Shown piece after piece: positions 10,616 to 26,466 of a stretch of DNA of 64,000 nt. Below the pieces are notes generated by a model. It did no database searches. It had not been told where the DNA came from and saw nothing but the letters and a program-made list of their open reading frames with translations. The stretch is taken from contig RPFO01000082.1 of the NCBI GenBank assembly GCA_009746045.1, forward strand, positions 1,976,841 to 2,040,840, in the 5' to 3' direction. Position 1 is the first letter of the stretch. Every line of letters starts with the position of its first letter. The DNA comes from Mesostigma viride. Taxonomy: Eukaryota > Streptophyta > Mesostigmatophyceae > Mesostigmatales > Mesostigmataceae. Both the position numbers and the translations under genes were made by a program.

Positions 10616-13600
10616 TCAGCTTTGTCCCTCGCAGCATGCCTCGCATCCCCACAGCTTCCGCTTCAAGCCCCGACCCTCCGGCTGACATTGGCCCCCCTCC
10701 CCCCCCAAAGGACGATCCTCCTGCAGCCCTGGCTGCACCTCCCCACTCTCTTCTTGCGCCAAGCCCGCGGCAACCACCCCATCCCGCCCCGCAATCACAC
10801 TCCCCTCCAGCCCCGCCCCACAACCAACCGCACTCTCCCCCGCGCATTCGACTGGAAGTGGCCCGGTCTCCACACATGCATGCCCCCCGCGCTGGCCCCC
10901 CTCGCGGCCCCCACACACGGACGTCGCCTCCTCCCCCGCGTCACTTGAAGAGAGCGCCCCGCTGGCTTCCCTTCTATCCCCACACGCGTGCGCGCCGCCC
11001 TCACATGGCTCCCCCCCATGGTTGCCCGACCCGCTCTTGGAGCTGGTTGCCCTCGGCCGCAGCTCCTGCATGATGCGCAGCGCGGCTAGGATGGACGTCT
11101 GGATGGAGCCCTCATCCACAATCATGCCCCCCGTGGGGTCGCGCAAGGGGTCGACCGGGGGCGGGGGGCCCGCCTTGGGGGGCAGCGAGATGAGGCCCAC
11201 GATCTTGGAGCCCTCACGCGCATGCTCTGGTGGTCAGGGAGAGTAGTTCAGGAAGGCATCCAGGGAAGGAAAACAGAGAAGATATGCAGAGAAGGAATGC
11301 AGGGTATGAGTTCAGGAAAGGTATGCAGGGAAGGTGCAGGAAGAGGGGATACCCGCGTAAGGAGGGGTGCATGGTGCCGGGGGGGAATTAGGTAAGGAGT
11401 GAACGGCAGGGAAGGGGGTGCGATCAGGGAAGGTGCGGCTGGGGAGGGGGTCAAGGGAGTTTGTGCAAGCAAGAGAGGAAGGCAGTGACTCCGGATGGTG
11501 CCAGCGGAAACAGGTCCGCGATCAGCACGACGGTAGGAAGATGGTGGCTTGGGTGAGAACCGTCGCGAGTCACAGACAAAGTCCACAAGGCGCGCAGACA
11601 CAAGTCCAGGCAAACAGCGCACAGAACACCCGTGAGCAACGGGTAGGCCAACGCAAATCCCCTTACACGTGGCCGCATGGGGGAAGGGGCCGTCGAGGTC
11701 CACCAGTCTGTCAGGCCACGAGGCCACACCCAGCTGTCGCGCTGCTACTACCCGTGGCAGGCAAAAAAAAACTTGGGTTGGAGCACGAACTGCAACCAGC
11801 TTGCAAAACGTCTTTCTAACAGCATACAGACGCAGGGAATTGTAAACGCAAAAAACGCCTCCTTGGTTCTTACACATGCAACCTTTCTGCTAAGCGTTAT
11901 GGGTAACCACTTGTGACACAGGAATCTTGCCACCCACCTCCTCCCGGCAGGTCCTGGAAGAGCTGGAACTTCTCCTCAGCCTCACGCATGAGCTGCGAAA
12001 GGAGCTCCGTGGTGCAGAACGGCTGCGGGCAAAACACACAGATTAACGCACAAACCCACAAAACGACACAGCGGCATCCCACACGTGAGCAAACACGGTA
12101 ATTCTCCTGTGATTGCCAACAGTATGACCACCGCTACTGTAGACCACAACGGAAACTCGCAAGGCTGAGGCTTGCGACATGCCCTGTCAAGCCATAGCCA
12201 CTTCTGTCAAGTGATGGCATGAGACATCAATACCAGCTCCAGTTCCAGGCCGCTGCATGGCAAGCTCAGCCAGGGATAGCAAATGCAGATAATTTCCATG
12301 CAGGCAAGCATACACTGGCAGTTCGCGCCACCATCCATCCCATGAGGCCGGTGACATGTGTGGATAAAGGGAGACTCAAAAACGCAGGGGAATGTCCGGT
12401 ATCCAGCGCGGCTTCTACTGCGTGAAAATGATGCCCCTTGGGAGAGTGAAACCAACACTGCTGGCTATAAACAACCGCACGGGTAAAACGGGCCGCCCTC
12501 CTCCCAAAAGCATATGATAAAACCAGAACGACACGAAGCTTGCAAAACCAAGTACGTAAGTCCTCCCCTAGACCATTGCATGCGGGGAACGCGGTAGCTC
12601 CGTAGGCCCCGCACCTGCTTGAGCACGTTGGCGAGGCAGGGCGAGCGCAGCACGAGGCCCGAGTGCTTGTCATGCTTCTTGAGGATCTTGCGCACGCCGA
12701 TGTAGTTGAGCAGGCTGTAGTTCTCGAGCAACACCTGCACGCATGCCCAGGTACAACACCCACGGGACACGCAGGGGCCAGGGTAAGGGTGAGGTGAGGT
12801 GAGGTGAGGTGAGGTGAGGTGAGGTGAGGTGAGGTGAGGTGAGGTGAGGTGAGGTGAGGTGAGGTGAGGTGAGGTGAGGTGAGGTGAGGTGAGGTGAGGT
12901 GAGGTGAGGTGAGGTGAGGTGAGGTGAGGTGAGGTGAGGTGAGGTGAGGTGAGGTGAGGTGAGGTGAGGTGAGGTGAGGTGAGGTGAGGTGGGGTGGGGT
13001 GGGGTGGGGTGGGGTGGGGTGGGGTGGGGTGAGGTGAGGTGAGGTGAGGGGTGGGGAGGTGAGGTGAGGGGAGGGGTGGGGTGGGGTGGGGTGGGGTGGG
13101 GTGGGGTGGGGTGGGGTGGGGTGGGGTGGGGTGGGGTGGGGTGGGGTGGGGTGGGGTGGGGTGGGGTGGGGTGGGGTGGGGTGGGGTGGGGTGGGTGGGG
13201 TGGGGTGGGGTGGGGTGGGGTGGGGTGGGGTGGGGTGGGGTGGGGTGGGGTGGGGTGGGGTGGGGTGGGGTGGGGTGGGGTGGGGTGGGGTGTTCGCTTG
13301 GGTCTTCGATGGGTTTTTGCTAGTGTGTTTGCTTGTGTCTTGGCTTGTGTGTTCCTTCGTGTTCGGTTAGGCGTTCGGGTTGAGGGCTTAGCAGTGAATG
13401 CGGGCAAGCGAGGGGGTTGGGGGGGGGGGCATCGAGCCATATCCTGGACGGATGCACGAGGTGTCCATCAACGCTGAAGTCCCCGGCCTAGTAAATAATA
13501 ACTAATAGCTAGCAGCGCGACAAGTAGCTAACTGCGCGACAAGTGACCGATAGATAGCATACCCTACCTCACATGGCTTGCTAGGAATGGACTGCCGCAC

Positions 13601-14672
13601 TTGATTACAGGAGAGGAAACACGTCATTCTTAGGCAGAATGATAGACTCTACACAACCACTGACACATGCAATGACTCACACAGGGTTCAGTCACATATA
13701 TTGACAAGGCATGCATGTCATGATGCCTGCATGGCAGGTGTTGCACCGCAGGTATATAAGTATGTAACTATATAAGCAAAGTAGTATGTAATTACATATC
13801 TAAGTAGGGAAGTTCCAGGTTTCTGGCCTGCACTGGTTGTCTCTTTGATATTTTATGGGAAAAGAAACGAAGGCCAACCAGATACAACAGATCCTTGGAG
13901 CCTGGCATCCATAGCAAACGTGACAGGTATCATATTTTCTTATGTATGTGAAGCATAATAACAAAACATCTTACCATCTCCCCATGGAAAAGCACAAATG
14001 CCTTCTTGAGAGCAATTACATCTTCTTTTGCAACATTCCCCCCCCTGGCAGCCGTTGCAATCTGCAATGAACGTAGACAACACAAGCGAAGAAACACATT
14101 GCATGAGAATCCCTGGCCATCCGGCAGATGGTAGGCGCGAGGCAAAGCCACGCAAACCACGAGGAAAGCACGAGGGGCGGAGAAGCACCACGAGGACCGA
14201 ACAACCACGGACGTGGCGGGGTCGAACATACCATTTTGCTCTGCTTCTCCTTAAGTGTCTGGAATGTGATGACGAAACCCTCCTCTTTGTCGATAAAAAA
14301 GTTATTGAACTTCTCGGTCTCCTCGTACAGCATGGAAACAAATTCTACCTCTTCTTCTGTCATGGGTCCCTCAACATGGGAACTCTCGGGCTGGTCCGCG
14401 CCTGAATGTATACGGGAGCAGAAAAAACAGATGGGAAAACAAGCTTTTGTTTCAGCGTCGACAACTGGGATAGCGATCAACTAACCTCGTTCAAATCCCG
14501 CGACACAGCAAGCCCAAGACGCACGATGCGCAGGCATACCGTGGAAAGCCGCAATCTCCGGAGATTGAAGTTTCTTGATGCTCTTTTTCAACTCCTTGTA
14601 CGATATGAACTGCGAACGCCACTCTGGAAGGCATAACTCTATCGTCCTACGAATCCGTTTACCGAACTTCAT
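10616..14672 (-). CDS. SPX-domain protein (phosphate / inositol pyrophosphate sensor)
   Basis: The six exons read from the minus strand are 14672-14538, 14390-14232, 14061-13975, 12734-12615, 12022-about 11942 and about 11226-10616. The first three introns and exons 2-4 keep phase 0. The start [18 protein letters not shown] and [11 protein letters not shown] is the classic SPX N-terminal helix with its lysine cluster. Exon 2 gives [20 protein letters not shown], exon 4 the third SPX block with the [10 protein letters not shown] lysine surface, exon 5 [18 protein letters not shown] domains bind inositol pyrophosphates and report phosphate status. After the SPX domain there is a Gly/Pro-rich tail of low complexity and no EXS, RING, VTC or transporter domain, so it resembles stand-alone plant SPX proteins. 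The acceptor of exon 2 and the end of exon 6 are less certain than the rest. Intron 3 holds a 0.5-kb satellite. Confidence 0.88.
12786..13293. repeat. Pentanucleotide satellite (GGTGA)n/(GGTGG)n
   Basis: The array is about 100 tandem 5-bp units, first GAGGT, then GGGGT after about 12990, with a short return to GAGGT near 13030-13070. It lies in intron 3 of the SPX gene about 50 bp from the acceptor. The G-rich strand is the template-opposite (plus) strand, so the SPX transcript carries C-rich RNA. Long ORFs across it are artefacts of period 5. Confidence 0.97.
13820..13850. repeat. Short dispersed motif, copy 1
   Basis: The core GGCCTGCRCTGGTTGTCT recurs at 32334-32352 and 42243-42262. All three are preceded by TTTCT and two of the three are followed by TTTGATA or CTTGATA. 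This copy lies in SPX intron 3. Function unknown. Confidence 0.6.
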
Positions 14673-15656
14673 GCTTGACTACTCTTCCGACCGGGCCAGT
14701 CTTGCAATCATCTATGTAGAGTTGTAGGTTAAAGTTATAAGTGTCAGTCTTGCAACCATCTACGAATGCATGCGACCAAACGAGGACCCATATGCTTGTC
14801 TTGCGTAAACTACGGCAGAAAGGTACCTTCGTTTTCGTGGCTATGGTGGCTGATTCCGCAGGCATCAAACGGTATCTTTGTCTCCAACTACAGCACCTTG
14901 TTATAAAACTTCCGTAAAAACGATGCTGGCATTAGCAAGGTATACGTTTTGTGCCGAGTTCCGCACCACGAAACGCTGATGCCCCACCTGCACAGGCGCA
15001 AACTCGTACTCATGTGACATGGCGAAGAATCCCGTGACACTTTTGTTGAAACGTGTCCGATTCCTATTTGGTTCACGGTCCCTTGACTCTGGCCTCTGAG
15101 ATAGATATTTTGGTACGACTGAGCTCCTTATTGGCGGGTCGTTGTCGGCACGATCCTGGATCTCAAGTATAGATCCCTTCATGATCGCACTTTTAATCAC
15201 GTGGGTAAACGGGTGGACGTTGATCGAAACTGCCACATTTTAACGACAGATGGCAGCCTTCAATGGTATCTTACTACCAACTTTTTTTATAGTCAGCACT
15301 CTGATTCAGCAAAACGGAGCAAAACGGATTCGTTATTTCGTTTGTGCAAATATCCGCCAGAAGTTGTTCTTAATATAGTGCATGACAGTGTAGCTATAGT
15401 GCACGATTGGCGTGGCCGGGTTCAAGCGAAGCAATCTGAACTTGAATTTGATCTTCTCCTTCTTCCCTTCCCCCCCCTTTCCCCCCTTCCCCCCTTCCCC
15501 CCTTCCCCCCTTTCCCCCCTTTCCCCCCTTTCCCCCCTTACCCCCCTTACCCCCCTTACTCCCCTTACCCCCCCCCCCCCCCTCCCCCCTTACCCCCTTA
15601 CCCCCTTAGCCCCTTACCCCCCTTACCCCCCTTACCCCCCCCCCCCCCCGCCCCAG
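14673..15656. promoter_or_regulatory. Divergent intergenic region between SPX gene and the plus-strand gene
   Basis: The SPX start codon (14672, minus) and the first recognised exon of the plus-strand gene (15657) face away from each other. The region must hold both promoters and any missing first exon of the plus-strand gene. No convincing TATA box was seen. 15466-15650 is a C/T-rich tract that looks like an extended polypyrimidine tract before the acceptor at 15655-15656. Confidence 0.45.
15461..15652 (+). repeat. Polypyrimidine simple repeat (CCCCCTT)n
   Basis: The units CCCCCTT/CCCCCTTA run up to the acceptor CCCCAG. They stay open in one frame as a proline-rich stretch, so a coding interpretation is possible, but C/T runs before acceptors are common in this window and an intron is preferred. 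Confidence 0.85.
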
Positions 15657-20906
<5,250 letters not shown>

Positions 20907-20929
20907 GTACGTGACACGTGCACACGTGG

Positions 20930-22130
20930 GTGGTGGATGGCCCGCGCTGGTGTGGGTGCTGGCATGCGCCCGGGCAGCGGCGTGCTGTGGCATGCCCGGG
21001 CGTGGATACTGGCCGGCGTGGACGTGGTGGTGGATGGCATGCGAGGGCGTGGTTGAGGGCCCGCGTGGGCGTGGTGGTGGATCAGGCGCGGGGGGCATGG
21101 GGTAGGGCCAGCGCGGGCGTGGCTGTGGGCGTGCGAGGGCCCGGGGGTTGTTAGCATGCCTGGGCGGGGTGGATGGCACGCGCGGGTGCCGCCGATGGCA
21201 TGCGTGGCCGCGGTGGTTGGTGGGCGTGGTGGCGGAGGGTGGCGTCCGTGGGTGTGGCGGTGGATTCCATTCGCGGGTGTGGTGGCTGATGGCACGCGCG
21301 GGCATGGTTGTTGGCGGCGTGCGTGGGAATGAAGGTTCGTGGCACGCGCGGGCATGATGGCTGGTGGGAGTGGGGGGGGCGGGGATGCTGGGGTGTGTGC
21401 TTTGTGGTTGCCGACAATCGTGGGTGTGGATACTGGCCTGCGTGGGCATGGTGGTCGACGGCGTGCGTGGGCCTATGGTTGATGGCATGCGTGGTCTGGG
21501 GGTGGCATGCGCGGGCGCGGTGGATGGCACACGTGCGCCGCGTGGTTGATGGCACGCGTGGGTGTACTTGCTTGCATGCGTGGACGTGGTGGTCAACGGC
21601 ATGCATGCGTGTGTGGTTGGTCACATACGTGTGCGTGGTTGTTGGCACACGTGGGCGTGGTTGCTGTCACGCACGGGCGTGGTGGTGGATGGCATGCGTG
21701 GACACGGCGGTTTGTTGCATGTGTGGGCCTGGTGGTCGGTGGTGTGCGTGGGTATGGCGATTGATGGCCCGCGGGGGGGGGGGGCCGTAGCCGATGGCAT
21801 GCATGGACATGTGGGTCACTGGCACGCGGGGATGTGGTTGCTGGCATGCGTGGGCGCGGTGGGTGGTGGCAGTGGCGGCGGTGGATGTCATGCGTGGGTG
21901 TCAATCAGATGGCATGCGCGGGTGTGCCGGTGGATGGCATGCGTGGGTGGTGTGGTGGGTGGCGTCCGCGGGGGGCCTGGGTGGCCGGCGCGTCGATGCC
22001 ATGGGTGGCATCCGCGGATGTCTCACATGGCAAGCATTGGTGTGTTGGTTTCTGGCGCGCGTGCGTGTGGTGGTGGGTGGCCTGCATGGGCGTGGTGGGC
22101 AGGGGCACGTGGTGGTGGGAGACGCGCCGC
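20930..22130. repeat. Degenerate GC-rich minisatellite of about 30 bp
   Basis: Loose repeats of GGCATGCGTGGGCGTGGTGG plus a TTGATGGC-like linker start about 25 bp after the donor at 20907 and continue to about 22130. Unit length and sequence vary widely. It would be a single 1.28-kb intron if the gene upstream splices to 22192. Open frames through it are not credible proteins. Confidence 0.85.
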
Positions 22131-22191
22131 CGTCACTTACCCACGCTCTGCTCGCGGGCCCCGTGGTGATGTCGTAAAACACTGTGTGCAG

Positions 22192-24237
22192 AATGGGACG
22201 CGCCGGACTGGCGAGCCGAGCGGGAACCACGCCGAGAATAGCATGGTGAACGTGCGGAGTTCCAGGTGCCAACACCCGACCAGGTGTGATGCGCGACCCT
22301 CGTTTGCGGAGCGCGGCGCCAAGAAGGCCCGGTTCTGCAAGAAGCACAAAGAGGATGGCATGGTGGACGTGGTGCATCCCAGGTGCCAACACCCGCCCGG
22401 GTGTGATGCGCAACCCTCGTTTGCGGAGCGCGGCGCCAAGAAGGCCCGGTTCTGCAAGAAGCACAAAGAGGATGGCATGGTGGACGTGGTGACTCCCAGG
22501 TGCCAACACCCGGGGGTGCGAGGCGACACCCTCGTTTGCGGAGCGCGGCGCCAAGAAGGCCCGGTTCTGCAAGAAGCACAAAGAGGATGGCATGGTGGAC
22601 GTGGTGATCCCAGGTGCCAACACCCGCCCGGGTGTGATGCGCAACCCTCGTTTGCGGAGCGCGGCGCCAAGAAGGCCCGGTTCTGCAAGAAGCACAAAGA
22701 GGATGGCATGGTGGACGTGGTGACTCCCAGGTGCCAACACCCGGAAGGGTGCGAGGCGACACCCTCGTTTGCGGAGCGCGGCGCCAAGAAGGCCCGGTTC
22801 TGCGAGAAGCACAAAGAGGATGGCATGGTGAACGTGCGGAGTTCCAGGTGCCAACACCCGACCGGGTGTGATGCGCAACCCTCGTTTGCGGAGCGCGGCG
22901 CCAAGAAGCCCCGGTTCTGCAAGAAGCACAAAGAGGATGGCATGGTGGACGTGGTGAATCCCAGGTGCCAACACCCGCCCGGGTGTGATGCGCGACCCTC
23001 GTTTGCGGAGCGCGGCGCCAAGAAGGCCCGGTTCTGCGAGAAGCACAAAGAGGATGGCATGGTGGACGTGGTGAATCCCAGGTGCCAACACCCGACCGGG
23101 TGTGATGCGCAACCCTCGTTTGCGGAGCGCGGCGCCAAGAAGCCCCGGTTCTGCAAGAAGCACAAAGAGGATGGCATGGTGGACGTGGTGAATCCCAGGT
23201 GCCAACACCCGCCCGGGTGTGATGCGCGACCCTCGTTTGCGGAGCGCGGCGCCAAGAAGCCCCGGTTCTGCAAGAAGCACAAAGAGGATGGCATGGTGGA
23301 CGTGGTGAATCCCAGGTGCAACACCCGGAAGGGTGTGAGGCGTATGCAAGATGGGGCGACGTGGGTAAACGCGCCGTCCACTGCGCGAAGCACAAGGAAG
23401 ACACCGCCGTCCCTGAGCCGCGACAACGGTGCAAGGCGGACGCATGCCGGGCCGTGGGCACGTACGCGGACCCGGATCATGGCGAGCGCTTCTGCGACGC
23501 CCACGCAGAGGCGGGCCACTGGCGGCTGACGGGCATGTGCGACGACTGTGGTCTACACTGGGAGTGGAGATCGGGGGTGCCCGTGGTCCTCACCCCAGCA
23601 GAGGGCAAGATCGCGGGCCAGCGACGGCCCCTTCACAACCGCTGCGTGTACTGCGACCCCGTCGTGTTCAACAATCATCGACACCGCGAGGAGTGGAAGG
23701 TGGCCGCTGCCCTACAGAAGGTGCGCATCGCCCGGTGGACGCTGGTGCACGACCGGCGGATCCACGGCGGCGAGTGCGTGGCGAGCCGGCCGGATTTCAT
23801 CATATACACGGATGGTGCCCACGTCGTCATCGTCGAGGTCGACGAGCACCAGCACCGCTCGTACGACCAGTACTGCGAGCTCGTGCGGCTGTTCAACCTC
23901 GGACAGTCGTGCGAGGGGCTGCCGCTGCTGGTCATCAGATACAACCCCCACTCGTACCGCAGCTCCGGGGGGAACTCGTCCACGGGGGACCGATGCCAGC
24001 GACGAGCAGCGACAGGCCGTGCTGCTGTCGTACGTGACGGCGTTGCTAGACAATTCGTACAACCCCCACGAGCGCAAACCGCAAGTGCACTGCCGAGCAG
24101 TGAAGCTTTTCTACAATGGATGGGATGACGACGCCATGACCGTGCCCACCGACGAGGGCCCCCACTGGCTGGACATCCAGCTAGTCGACAAGCCCTACGA
24201 GATCGCCTGCCTGGCGGAGGCGGCGATCGAGCCGTAG
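22192..24237 (+). CDS. EsV-1-7 repeat protein with C-terminal PD-(D/E)XK-like nuclease domain
   Basis: From a likely acceptor (GTGTGCAG at 22184-22191) an open frame encodes at least nine near-identical 39-residue units, C-x5-C-x16-C-x2-H-x12, each 117 bp, with the core SFAERGAKKARFCKKHKEDG. This spacing matches the EsV-1-7 motif (usually C-x4-C-x16-C-x2-H-x12) known from Ectocarpus virus EsV-1 and brown algal proteins. Two diverged units and C-x2-C pairs (CDDC, CVYC) follow. The last about 180 residues hold ASRPDFIIYTDG, IVEVDEHQHRSYDQYCELVR and VIRYNPHSYR, a PD-(D/E)XK-like core resembling uncharacterised proteins of large DNA viruses. Frame changes: a 2-base then a 1-base loss in unit 3 (about 22513, 22605) restore frame; one base is lost near 23318 and one gained near 23990. 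The stop is at 24235-24237. These may be errors or decay. Confidence 0.8.
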
Positions 24238-24400
24238 CTGGCGCGTCGCGCATGTTGTGTTGGGTAGTCACACGCTCGTGGATGTAGACCGACCGGTTTG
24301 GTTGTGCTGAACACCGGCCTCTTGTAAACCACACATGTGCCGAGGTGGCTGTCCTGATGCCTGCGAAAACGCCTAAATGGAGGACGCTGGGACCGTATAT

Positions 24401-25852
24401 TTAACCAATAAATGGGCAGAAATACTGCCGATGCATCGGCTGTAACTTCACAATTTTGCAAACCAGATGCCATCCAACCCACCCATATCCAATGGCTGTC
24501 CTTGGGGGCCAAGCATGTCCATGAGTTGCCCTTCGGGTGAGCTATCACAACCTCACATATATGCAGGGTAGGCCATGTATAACTGCCGTCAAAGTCAGGG
24601 GGGTCAAGACGCGCGTATTCATTTTTGGTAGAATGTGCATTTTGAATTATGTTGTAAGAGCTAGGCACCTACCACTTCAGGGATGATAAACAATTAGCTG
24701 CCGAACAGTTTGAGCCATTGGGGTCATCATTTGGGTGGGTATACCAGCAATTACACCCAGTACAGCCCGTAGGGGTACCGGTGGTAAAAAGCAGCCAAGG
24801 GGGTAGGGGTGGGCATACTACCTACTAATATGGCCACCAACCATGCCAAACAATACATTTCCCTTCCACAATGATGGGGAAACATAACTGCATCATCACA
24901 CTGCCCTTACATGGCACCTATGTGCAGGTGCCACCTTGTCCATGCACGTAGGTAACGTGGTACGGATACCCTACGCAAGGCATGCGTTCTAGGAGGCAGC
25001 CACCAACAAACTAGTGATGTTGAGCCTATTTCAGCCTGCCCTAGCAAGGATAAACTAGGCCTAAGCCGCTATAGCTTGCCAGGTGATGGCCAGCACACCT
25101 GGTGGCACATGCTGTCAATGGGAAGCTTTTACTCACCAGTTACGTGCTTGATGATGCCACAGAGACCAGCCAACTGCCTCACACTCATGCAATATGTGTA
25201 TGGGAAATGTATAACAAACATACATGGAGGTATTCAAACCCATACAGCCTCTAAAACTTATCACCATCACCCTGTGGCAGGTCAACTGACTGAGGGAAGC
25301 ATCTAATAAGGGTGTTTTAGAAAGGGGCTAGGCCAGGGTCAAGAAAGAGCATGAATAATGCAAAAAGAATGTGCTACACAAGCTAGAACGTATATATAAA
25401 TGTCAAACATCGACAGGAAAACGATGCTTGAGCTTTACCAGGCATGGATGGCGTTACCTTGGCCCAGGCGGTGGCCGCAAAATGGCGCATTTCGGCACAC
25501 CAAAGTTGTGCAGCATGGTCGCTGGATTCGGCGATTTCTGGCCACCCTTGCACGTTTACGAATACTATGTATCATAAAAAGTAAAAAGAAACCGATATAT
25601 CCTTTAAAATACGCCGGAAATGTATTGCTGTCAACGTTTCTATCGTCCGGCCTGATCGCAGTTTTTTCCAGCGAGAGCGCTGCCGACACCTATCAAATGG
25701 CATTCCCGCGAACCAATAATTGGCCTGTATCATCTTTAGGACGTATAAAATCGATTTCCTGAGTTTGGTCAGGAAATTCTGACGAACACGTAAATGCCAT
25801 GCGTGGGCGCAAGCCGCCATGGCCAGGTCGTCGTTTTCCGGAATGCACGTTG
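24401..25852. mobile_element. Second copy of the TTAA element, left 1.45 kb
   Basis: The sequence begins TTAA-CCAATAAATGG, two changes from the left end at 167-181, then follows 178-1637 closely until ...CCGGAATGCACGTT, where the copies diverge. The right terminal repeat is absent. It starts about 165 bp after the stop of the EsV-1-7/nuclease gene. Substitutions and small indels show it is not an assembly duplicate. Short ORFs inside occur in both copies but show no conserved protein. Confidence 0.75.
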
Positions 25853-26466
25853 TAAGTACTGTCGTTTCTGAGGGTGCCCACGGGTGCCGACTCAATAATC
25901 CAGGGCCTGCCAAGGACGCAGATGAACGGTTGGAGGAAACCCTACGGTGTACGTCAGATGTGAGGCTTGGGACACAACAACAACAACGACGGTGTAAGAT
26001 CTTACGGCAGATCCACCCCACTTCATTTTCACGTGCCCTGCAGGCTGGAGAAGTTTTTTACAGCTTCCAGCAGAAGAGAGTATGAATGCAGGCGGACAGC
26101 ATTACAGAGCTTTTCTTTGTAGGTAACCCGGTAAGTGGGTATTGCGGTAACCCGGTAATGGCAGTGGCTTGCCCTAGCTGGTTTGACCAGCCTTCTCCAC
26201 TGGCTTGGATGTTTTTTTGTTTCACATGAAGTCTTGGCGTAGACAAAAAGGATAAGTGGTAGGAACGATGGTTACCGCTTGACATGCGTTGCATTGCTTA
26301 TCCATTTCTCGTGCCTGCAACAGCCGTGGCAGTCTCCTCGATGCGCAGTAGAACAACCATGTACAGTAGAAAAATCGCACAGCCGCTGGCTGTACATATT
26401 ACTTGGATCTGCCATGCTTCCATCGCGTAAAAGTTTGGTGTCTTCGTAGCTGTGATTCACGGCCTC
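25853..26466. other. Upstream region of the CDC14-like gene
   Basis: No gene was recognised here. The sequence contains GGTAACCCGGTAA twice (near 26123 and 26145) and must include the promoter of the gene starting at 26467. No clear core promoter motif was seen. Confidence 0.4.

Noticed and set aside
12670-13440. 256-residue Pro/His/Thr ORF and plus-strand Gly/Val/Trp ORFs
   Set aside because: The 5-bp satellite has no stop in several frames, so long ORFs arise automatically.
14480-14520. tRNA-like T-arm GTTCAAATCCC
   Set aside because: The bases on either side do not pair into a T stem and no acceptor or anticodon arm fits; it lies in SPX intron 1.
21562-22190. N-terminal extension of the EsV-1-7 frame through the minisatellite
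   Set aside because: The frame is open by chance in GC-rich repeats; composition is Trp/Gly/Val-rich and a good acceptor lies at 22190-22191.
22137-23519. Minus-strand ORFs of 442-514 residues opposite the EsV-1-7 repeats
   Set aside because: Shadows of the 117-bp coding repeat; they lack the Cys/His spacing conserved on the plus strand.
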